This document shows, in pieces, positions 56,263 through 64,000 of a stretch of 64,000 nt of DNA; within the stretch, counting starts at the first letter, position 1, and the number at the start of each line of letters is the position of its first letter. The position numbers were made by a program, and so were the translations under genes. The notes under the pieces were generated by a model. The model was not told the origin of the DNA. It did no database searches and saw nothing but the letters and a program-made list of their open reading frames with translations. The stretch comes from Isoetes taiwanensis (taxonomy: Eukaryota; Streptophyta; Lycopodiopsida; Isoetales; Isoetaceae): positions 5,864,871 to 5,928,870 of the forward strand of contig JAJEKV010000010.1 in the NCBI GenBank assembly GCA_021234155.1. The letters are read 5' to 3'.

Positions 56263-57856
56263 TATCTCGTCTACATCGTTTTCTCACCTTGTGTTCAAGA
56301 AGAAAATAATGTGCGATTAAGAAGCGAGAATGTAAAGTTATTGCATTTCCAAACCTGTGAAACTAGACCCATTATTTATTAACGAACATCTATTAATACG
56401 ATGTTGTAAAACACACTCGGATTAGAGATATTTTTGTTTCCCCATGAGTACATTGAAACTATAAATGGTTTGTAGATAGCATTCGATTGTTATTATATTA
56501 ATCTATTTCTTGGACAAACTAGCAAGGTTAGAATTGCAACATAGGTCACCATTGACCATTGGTCTAAAGCTTTTCTTAGTTTTTTCAATGATTCCTTGAT
56601 GTCTTATAGATCACAACTTTATTGTTCAAACAACTCAAATTTCCCTTCCCTTTGAATTCTCTCACCCCATTGCCCAAGACTTTCCACATGCAAGCCCTTG
56701 TTGAAAAATGTTGCTTTTTTATTTACATGTTATACAATTTCATCAAACAATAACGAATTATACATCAAGAGTAACAAAATCTAACAGAATTATTTCATTA
56801 TCCATATTTTTCTCTAGCTTATTATATGTTTAGAGTAACAAAATCTAGCACAATTATTTTATCCTCAGTATTTTTCTTTAGTTTATTTTTTAATTAAGTG
56901 TTATAATAAACATTGAAAGTGACAACAATTTTCAACACAGATAAGTTATACAACCATTAGCCTTCAAGAAGGGAAAATTTGTGATCCATCAAAGCTTCTC
57001 CATCACAATGTTAGTTCTCATTATTAAGTCATGCTAATGACTTTCAATGCATCTTAGGCACCTGCAAATTCCTAATGTTGGATTGCCTAATCTCCGTAGA
57101 AATGCTAGACTCTGTGACATGAATATCCCATCCAATTTGCCAGGCATTGAACTTGCAAATAAAACAGCCCAGATTAGGAATGACTGATGTCAATGCTGAA
57201 TGATTTTGCAATTAAAGTAGTCCAGATTAGAAAAGTGTGGTGTGGATGCTGAAAACTCTTCCAAAGAGCAGAAAAGGATTTCTGCATTGAAAAATCTAGC
57301 CTATTGTTTTGACAACAATGTCGACTTATTGTTGCCTAATAAGGCTTGCACTCGCAAGAAACAGAATTACCATGGTTGACTGACAAAAAACTGTGATAGA
57401 GGTGGTCTTTGATAAGGATGACGTGACTGCTCTTCTCTCTGGCTCTTGGAAACTGTGGCAACACCTAAATGCTTCAGGCCGTAGAATGCAACATGTCCAA
57501 AAGACCTGTATAATTAAACTCAATGAAAAATTAGATGCATTTTAACAAAAATAAAGTAGATTTCATCAATAATTGCAACAAAATTGTACTTGCAACGCAA
57601 CCCAACTATTGCTGCAAGATCATTAGAGTTCATAACCTTTCCACTTGGATCATGAAAGTATTGCTAGGTGAGCACAAAATTTATTCAGTAATAAAATATG
57701 AAACCAAACTAATGAAGCGCACTTTTAAGATTTATGCTACTACTTTATTAGCATCTAAAGAAAAGAAGTAGTTGCAACAACTATTTCAAGAGCCAGATAT
57801 CTATTTCTGGATTTTCAGTTCATCAGTTGGAGACGACATAACAGTTTGTCGGTAAT
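56263..57856. other. AT-rich non-coding stretch
   Basis: No gene recognised. Diverged short repeats ('cagattagg'/'cagattaga') near 57170-57235. It may be the inside of the CACTA-type element. Confidence 0.4.
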
Positions 57857-59391
57857 TGTGACGTTTTACGTATTTATATGGTATACGTATAAATACATTG
57901 ACACATCACGCTGTACATATACGCCATCATGGGTTATAGCTAACCTAGTGGGTTAACCTAAATGGGTTAAAATTAACATTAACCTAATTAATGGAATAAT
58001 TAGCCTAATTAAGCTAATTATTAATGCCATGTGGCATGATTCGATTGGCCAAGGGAGGGTTTTGCTAGTTTAGTCTATTTTAGGTTAATCCTTGAACTAG
58101 AATCGACCAGGAGCTCTTCAACCAGGCGCTTCCCCAAAACCCTACAGCAGCTGAGATGGATCATCCTCAAGACAACGGCTCGAGTCGCTTTAACGATTAG
58201 TCCGTAGGATTAAGTGGGATTAGTAGGATAGCGCCTCTGAGGCATCTCTGTGTGTGATGGTTCCTGTTTTTTTCTCTGTGATTTAGCAATAGAGACTAAC
58301 CCTTGTTTGAAAGGTAAGATGTTCTTCTTTCTGATTCTAGACTTGCTCTGAAATGATGGATTGATGGTTCTTTGCATAGTATTACTCTGGAAATGGGGGA
58401 ATTACGGGGGGTAGAGACCTCTGAGCTCATATATCATAGTATGTTTCTAGTTAGCGCCCTATAAATCCCATTAGTTGCGGCCTGTGCACAAGATCCCACC
58501 GAGCTGTAGAATCTATGGCGTTAGTGAAGCACCAGATAAGGGGCCGTAGTGATGAAGTGTGGGGTGTGGTTTAGCCTGAGCATAAAAGGCTACGGGAACT
58601 CCTTTAGTGAGCTAGGCCTAATAGTCGGTCACGTAGTGGGCCGGGTATGGGTCTGACACTCCCTGGGTACAGAGGTGTGACCCGAATGGGGCATCTTGTA
58701 CTTTGACGATAAAGTTAGGGGAGTAAGTCGGGTACGGAAGGAGATGCTAAGGGATCTCCTCCTCTAGCTCACCCATGGATTCACTACGACTCTGGGAGGG
58801 GACACTTCCCCGACCTGCCTCATCGGACCAGGGAGATGCAACCTGGAGTAGCCTCACGGGCCTCCCCCTTTGAGCCTACGTCTCCGAAAGGCTACAGTGA
58901 CGCCATAGCTTGATTCAGCTCATCTGCAAAGTGTGCACAGGAGTAGCGGATGGAGTGGACAACCCTAGCCACTGTTCTATGCCAGTCAACGCCAGGTTAT
59001 ACCTCTGTCTGCTGATCTCTTGAGACCGAGCCGTCAGTCCATCCTCACATGAGTCTAAGCCGGGGTAGAACCTGGGGTTTTGGGGTGTTTTCCTTAGCAT
59101 TAGATGTATCCTCTCTGTTATCAGTATTGGGATGGATGTGCCACCCTTCGTGGTGGTTATTTATGATGTGATTATGCTGTATGCTAACCTTGTATTCACG
59201 CTTCCGCTATCTAGGAGATCCATTGAAGGCATGGACCGGAATGGCACCTCCGTGTCCTTCCCTTGAACATCCATAATATGGATGGCCCGAGGTAGACAGA
59301 GGGCCCTGCTCATGGTGAGATGTTGCCATGGGAGGGGAAAGTCCCTGTATGTATACGGCCGGGGCATCGTATATATTCCGGGAGTGTCACA
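57857..59391 (+). mobile_element. 5' LTR of a second TGTGAC-type retrotransposon
   Basis: 1535 bp with inverted termini TGTGAC (57857) and GTCACA (ends 59391), followed after one base by a primer site. A hairpin GTATTTATA / TATAAATAC starts about 12 bases after the LTR 5' end, as in the LTR at 2596-4213. It contains the segment (58423-59028) that recurs inverted at 60109-60722. Confidence 0.85.
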
Positions 59392-59392
59392 G

Positions 59393-59408
59393 TGGTATCA
59401 GAGCATGG
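59393..59408 (+). promoter_or_regulatory. Primer-binding site
   Basis: TGGTATCAGAGCATGG, the plant tRNA-Met-type priming site, one base after the LTR end. Confidence 0.9.
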
Positions 59409-59584
59409 TTTTGGGAAACCAAAGTACTGCACTGGCCACATACTAACGCGTTAGATCGGTAGTTAGTGAGGATAAATTTTGGAAGTAGCCTTAGTTTCTT
59501 GGTAGTGTGGTAAATGATGTATTAGTAAGTTAGTCCGATTCATGTGTAAATCCTAGTTTTTTTTTTGGTAAAGTGGAAAATACA

Positions 59585-59672
59585 GGCGCAAAACCCTAAT
59601 CGGCGGGCAGGGGGTACCTGGGTTTCCCTAGCGCGCGTGGCGAGGTCTGGGTAATAGCTGCCCGCAGACCTA
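59585..59672. other. GGCGGGC module in LTR-element leader (copy 3)
   Basis: 'aaaccctaatcggcgggcag', 'ggggtacctg', 'ctagcgcgcgtgg', 'gctgcccgcagacctaa'. The outer helix GCGGGCAG / CTGCCCGC is perfect over 8 bp. Confidence 0.75.
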
Positions 59673-59699
59673 AAAAAATAAAAAAAAAAAAAAAAATGG

Positions 59700-59786
59700 T
59701 GAAACCCTAATCGGCGGGCAGGGGGTACCCGTGGTTTGCTAGCGCCTATGGTGGGGTCGCGATAGGGCCTGCCCGCAGACCTAAAT
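59700..59786. other. GGCGGGC module in LTR-element leader (copy 4)
   Basis: Tandem neighbour of copy 3: same outer helix, with the inner part changed to GCCTAT ... ATAGGGC. Separated from copy 3 by an A-rich spacer. Confidence 0.75.
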
Positions 59787-60108
59787 TGCGAATTCCGCCT
59801 GCTTAATTTTTTTTTTCTTCCAAAATTTAGGGTTATTTGAAATTTAAGTTAGTTTCATATCTTTTCATTCCAACGTTTTTTTTTTCTTGCACCTTCTCGC
59901 TTCTCCTAGTCGCCATAGCCACCGGACTTGGAGGTCGCTTCCGCCATAGCCCATCTCGTTTGTAGCTTTGCTCCTTATCTTCCTAACCTAGGCGCCAGCT
60001 CAGCGCCACCTTGTTCATCATGGGGGAGGCCAAGCAAGTGTATAAGAGGACTCCTCGCTACACTAGGTGTTCGATAGCGCTTCCCTAATGGCTGAGCTCT
60101 TGCCCCAC

Positions 60109-60722
60109 CGGTCTCAAGAGATCAGCAGACCGAAGTATAACATGGCGTTGGCTGGCATAGAACAGTAGCTAGGGTTGTCCACTCCATCCGCCCCTCCTGT
60201 GCACACTTTGCAGATGAGCTGAATCAAGCTATGGCTTCACTGTAGCCTTCCGGAGACGTAGGCTCAAAGGGGGAGGCCCGTGAGGCTACTTCAGGTTGCA
60301 TCTCCTTAGTCCGATGAGGCAGGTCGGGAAAGTGTCCCCTCCCAGAGTCGCAGTGAATCCATGGGTGAGCTAGAGGAGGAGATCCCTCAGCATCTCCTTC
60401 CGTACCCGACTTACTCCCCTAACTTTATCGTCAAAGTACAAGATGCCCCATTCGGGTCACACCTCTGTACCCAGGGAGTGTCGGAGTGTCAGACCCATAC
60501 CCGGCCCTCTACGTGACCGACTATTAGGCCTAGCTCACTAAAGGAGTCCCCGTAGCCTTTTATGCTCAGGCGAAACCCCACCCCACACTTCATCACTACG
60601 GCCCCTTATCTGGTGCTTCACTAACGCCATAGATTCCACAGCTCGGTGGGATCTTGTGCACAGGCCGCAACTAATGGGATTTATAAGGCGCTAACTAGAA
60701 ACATACTATGATATATGAGCTC
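60109..60722 (-). mobile_element. Inverted LTR fragment
   Basis: Reverse complement of 58423-59028 with moderate divergence (for example 'gcgccctataaatccc' versus 'gcgccttataaatccc'). Together the two form a ~610-bp inverted repeat with a ~1.08-kb spacer. Probably a second related element inserted or rearranged here. Confidence 0.85.
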
Positions 60723-60739
60723 ACACAAGGAGCCCAAAA

Positions 60740-60970
60740 ATAAACTATTGTATTTAATTAGTACTATATCAGCTGAAAACCACCATATACATGGTTTTTC
60801 ATGCATAAATTTATTTGATAGAAGAAAACCACATGCAATAGTGGTTTTCCATACTCATGGTGGTTTATGATACAAAAATTAATACTAATTATTAGCGAAA
60901 TTTTGGTTGGTTAAAACTAATAGTGGTTTTTGTGCGTGCTATAGTGGTTCACTAAAAACATTTGATAAGC
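60740..60970. repeat. Cluster of short inverted GTGGTTTT motifs
   Basis: 'gaaaaccaccat', 'agtggttttcca', 'tggtggtttat', 'agtggtttttg' and 'agtggttcac' recur in both orientations within 230 bp. This pattern is typical of transposon subterminal regions, but no terminus was identified. Confidence 0.4.
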
Positions 60971-61132
60971 CAAGGTTTAATTTCTTTTATTGCCTAAGTT
61001 ATAGTTCCATGAGCATACTCATGAAATGAAAAACTATAGTATTAAGTTGTATGGTCCTGTCCTATAGCTATACATTCCAAACGTCTGGTATAGGATTCCA
61101 CTAATACAATTTAGGATGAAGGAAACTGCAGG

Positions 61133-61223
61133 GGGTTTCCAGAAATAAATCGCCTGGTGGCCCCTGCGAGCTGCGGCATCCACGAACGGCCCCGCCAAGG
61201 GGTTTATTTTAGGAAACCCCCGA
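61133..61223. repeat. Hairpin of ~90 bp
   Basis: GGGGGTTTCCAGAAATAAA pairs with TTTATTTTAGGAAACCCCC (two mismatches). The loop is GC-rich. Confidence 0.65.
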
Positions 61224-61345
61224 GCCAATGTGGTTACGCCACGTAAGTGTCCACAAGGCATATTTTTTTGCTAAGAGAAAAAATTTGCTCGATGTTTGTC
61301 TTTTCTTCTCTTCCGCTTCTCTTTTCTTCTCTTTCGACGAGTGAT

Positions 61346-61377
61346 GGAGATGGTGCGGTGCACACCGCACCATCTCC
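61346..61377. repeat. Perfect 32-bp palindrome
   Basis: GGAGATGGTGCGGTG / CACCGCACCATCTCC with only two central bases. Followed by 'gttgtttggttgtac', a word type common near plant PIF/hAT-like ends. Confidence 0.75.
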
Positions 61378-61429
61378 AGATGTTGTTTGGTTGTACATTT
61401 TGTGACGGATTTGGTGGGGCCAGAGCATA

Positions 61430-64000
61430 ACCTATTTTTTCATCTGTTTTTTGTTACAAGATTAGACAGAAATCCTAGTTCTATCATAGCCGAGCACCGC
61501 CATAGCCAAGCATGTAAGCAGCATAGCCGCATAGCCCATAAAAGGTGCGTCTAGAGCCAAAACCACTTCAACTCTGGTGCCATCCAAGTCCTAAATCGAC
61601 GACCTTCATCGCCAAGATGCTCTATAAGAAAATGCCCTGCAAGATGGCCTGGGCCAAAATTGGAACTAAAAAAACCTTCTGGAGGTTTCTTGGTGGAACT
61701 TTGGCGGCGTCGCCTGAGCAATGGTTTACTGTTTAATACAAAGGGCTTAAAAACAAGAAATTTTTGCTTTGTGCATTACGGATTTGTGGAGATGGGATGG
61801 CATTGAACTTCCACCGCTAGGTAAATTGGGGTGCATGTTACCCAACCATTATCACACTGGTCCAGGGTACTTTTATTGACTCCTTGAGTTCAATTCTAAA
61901 GCGGGATTGACTATATACATTGTACCCTCGAAAAATACAATATGTCTAAACAGTAAAAATGCCGTTTGGTATTTGAGCCTACCAGAAAAAATACCTTAGT
62001 GCGTTTTCTAGTGTATTACGCCGAAAATATTTTATTTTCTTGCCGGAAAATTGCCAGAAAATTTTCAGGATGACAAGAATTTAACCCAAGTGGGTGGATT
62101 TTTAGGGGAGAAACTCCCTTATTTTCAGACCATGCATTGTGCAAGTCGAATGCAAAAAGAGGCAGGCTATTTTTAACACATGAAAGGCAAAGTATGGGTG
62201 ACTTGCATGCAAGGGTATCTAAAGTTATCACAATTTTTCTTGTAGTATTCAAGTTGAATAAATGTATTCGATGAGTCCAAAAAAAGGTTTATTTCTTTCT
62301 TGTGTAGTTCTTTATCAATTTGTATTTTTGACCTAACCCTAAACTAAACGACGGCCATTCCTCTATCCTCTGCGCATATTTTTCTGCTATTATATGGCGA
62401 ATGTTGAGGAGCAGATGACTCCGGCGTAGCAGCACATGGCTCTATTGGTATGTTTGGATAAGCAACATTCAATCCCTCTGGATCTCTCCACATTCACCTT
62501 AGTGTCGGACTAAACGTGTTTGCAGAAATGTGCATCTGATTCTGGGCTCTCCAGATATTGAGATAAAGTTGCAAGATGGATGAAGTTTGTTTTTCTCTTC
62601 TTTGTCATGCAGATCGCCATCCTAGAAGCATCAGGAGTTTTAGGTTGTCAAAATCAATTTTGTGCCCCAACTTAAAGTTTTGCCCTGTCTTTTCTTCTAT
62701 TTTCCTCATGAACTCGGCCCTTCTGTGTTAGAGTTGAATACAAAAGCATGTAATTAGATATCTAAGAATAGCTCAAGACCACCGGCTTTGCCCAAAACCC
62801 TTGTCGTTTTTTCTTAAAGTCTAGTTTTTTCTCTCTTCCACTGCTATTTTTTCAGCTCTATTGGGCGATTCAGAGCATGCATCATGCATTGCCTTTTTGA
62901 GCAGCTCCATGATTTGTGAGTTCTTCTTACAGTTTCATCAGGGACTTGTTATATTTGCGGGGAATATGCACATGGCCAGTACCAGCGGGATGTGTTTCTA
63001 GACTATACTGCTGCAAATCTGAGGTTGTTTTTCTTACACGTTTCTAGGACGTTTTTCTTTTGTTATATTGTATCTTATATTCGTGACTTTATACTTTATT
63101 TCTAGTTAAGTTAGATGATTGTGTTGATGAAAGATTGCTATGGTCACGAGGGTCTTTAGTAGATGCTTATATGCTATAAGGATGCTTTGCTACAAGATTA
63201 GGGAGAGTGCAAACTATGCATTGACCTCTTTTACTGGTCTAGTCACTCTTACAACCTCTGTTCATTTTAAGCTAGGTTCTTCTCCTTTGACATTTTATCT
63301 GCTATTAGGCGTCATTCTCATCAGATCTGCCTTTAAAAGGGTTCCTGGCAACTAACGATTAGGGCATTACACACTGTTGGGGTATTTCTACAAAGATAAT
63401 GTGATTGATCTTGCTAGAAATCTAGTTTATATTCACCAACAACATTGTAACAAGACATTGGGCTTGAGACTTTTTATTGCCAGTAACCGCATCATTTTCT
63501 CATGTTCAAACTTACCTTCTACTTTCTGCTTTCAGAAGTCCTGGATGAGCGAATTTATGTCTCGTCGGATAGGTCAGTTTTAATTTTGGAGCATTATCTT
63601 AGCTTCAGGTAGTCCTTTGTTGATAGTATCAAAGAAAGGGTTTTTCACCTTTACTTTAAGGGTAGTATTCAAAGTTATATTGGCCAATGACCAGAGTTGT
63701 CAAAAGAGCTCCCTTTTCTGGTAACTCTTCCTTCACAGATTTTTATTTGCAATTAATAAAACTGCCTATCTTGCTTAACAACATTCTAGAATAGAACTGC
63801 CCATTTTTCTTAACAAAATTCTAGAAGCATTTCTTAGCTATTAGACCAGGGTATGATCATCTGTCTAATTTACTTTCCTGGTTTAATTAGCAAAGTGAAT
63901 ATTGTAAAAGCACATAAATTCATTGCCACAAAGCAAACTTAAATGGTTTGGTTTCTTGCGGAACCGACCACTAGAAAGGATTTGCAAGATGAAATTGTAA
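61430..64000. other. AT-rich non-coding stretch
   Basis: No recognised gene up to the window end. Short ORFs at 61545, 63140 and 63377 have no domain signature. Confidence 0.4.

Larger units (their letters stand above)
59409..60108 (+). mobile_element. Leader and gag start of the LTR element, interrupted
   Basis: Untranslated leader with two copies of the GGCGGGC module. Then ATG at 60020 opens a short ORF ('MGEAKQVYKRTPRYTR') that stops at ~60088. The leader before it is pyrimidine-rich. The rest of the element is replaced by an inverted LTR fragment. Confidence 0.6.

Noticed and set aside
56208-62245. One complete 6-kb CACTA transposon
   Set aside because: The putative right end near 62240 lacks the hairpin and the final G, an LTR element lies between, and no transposase exon is visible.

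Overview
The window is nuclear DNA from a land plant with a large, repeat-dominated genome. Evidence: LTR retrotransposons primed by the plant tRNA-Met-type site (TGGTATCAGAGC), a Ty1-copia pol gene, plant-type LINE debris, Helitron and CACTA-like ends, spliceosomal introns (GT..AG), a plant-style protein kinase and Ulp1 and FCP1-like exons. A seed-free vascular plant (fern or lycophyte) would fit the divergent gene set, but that is only a guess. There are no bacterial-style operons, CRISPR arrays or rRNA genes, and I recognised no complete tRNA gene.

Layout. 1-4.2 kb is the 5' part of a minus-strand LTR retroelement (LTR 2596-4213, primer site next to it) whose first ORF ends in a histone H3-like segment. 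4.7-6.8 kb is a decayed LINE. 10.9-11.3 kb is a foldback MITE. 11.5-12.2 kb is a second histone H3-like pseudogene. 13.0-15.3 kb is a composite of repeats built around hairpins. 13.4-18.9 kb has an extreme A-over-T strand bias and no convincing ORF. 19.2-24 kb is mostly non-coding, with a promoter-like block, a SINE-like segment and a minus-strand LINE 3' end. 24.9-27.3 kb carries exons of an Ulp1-type protease that appear to splice in frame into an FCP1-like domain. 28.0-31.0 kb is a nearly intact DDE-type transposase on the minus strand. 31.4-33.2 kb is the 3' part of a Helitron (Pif1 helicase remnant, possible OB-fold ORF, hairpin-CTAG end). 33.9-34.4 kb is another LINE 3' end. 38.0-42.0 kb is a LINE 3' end split by a young, internally deleted copia element with a perfect 5-bp target duplication.

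46.0-48.6 kb holds the best intact gene of the window: an 867-codon intronless kinase with an N-terminal helical domain and a C-terminal chitinase-like (GH18) domain lacking the catalytic Glu. A truncated paralogue is at 53.1-53.9 kb. 51.2-56.2 kb is a mosaic of a dispersed repeat, with a LINE inserted into one copy and an empty-site copy next door. 57.9-60.7 kb is a second LTR element of the 2.6-kb type, cut by an inverted LTR fragment. The rest to 64 kb is AT-rich non-coding sequence.

The most novel-looking signals are: a LINE 3'-end hairpin present seven times whose outer helix is rebuilt with different bases each time; an ~88-bp module shared between a copia LTR and the leader of an unrelated LTR element; histone H3-like ORFs that appear to ride on retroelements; the Ulp1-FCP1 fusion; and the kinase-pseudochitinase protein. 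All calls come from reading the sequence by eye; no database search was possible.
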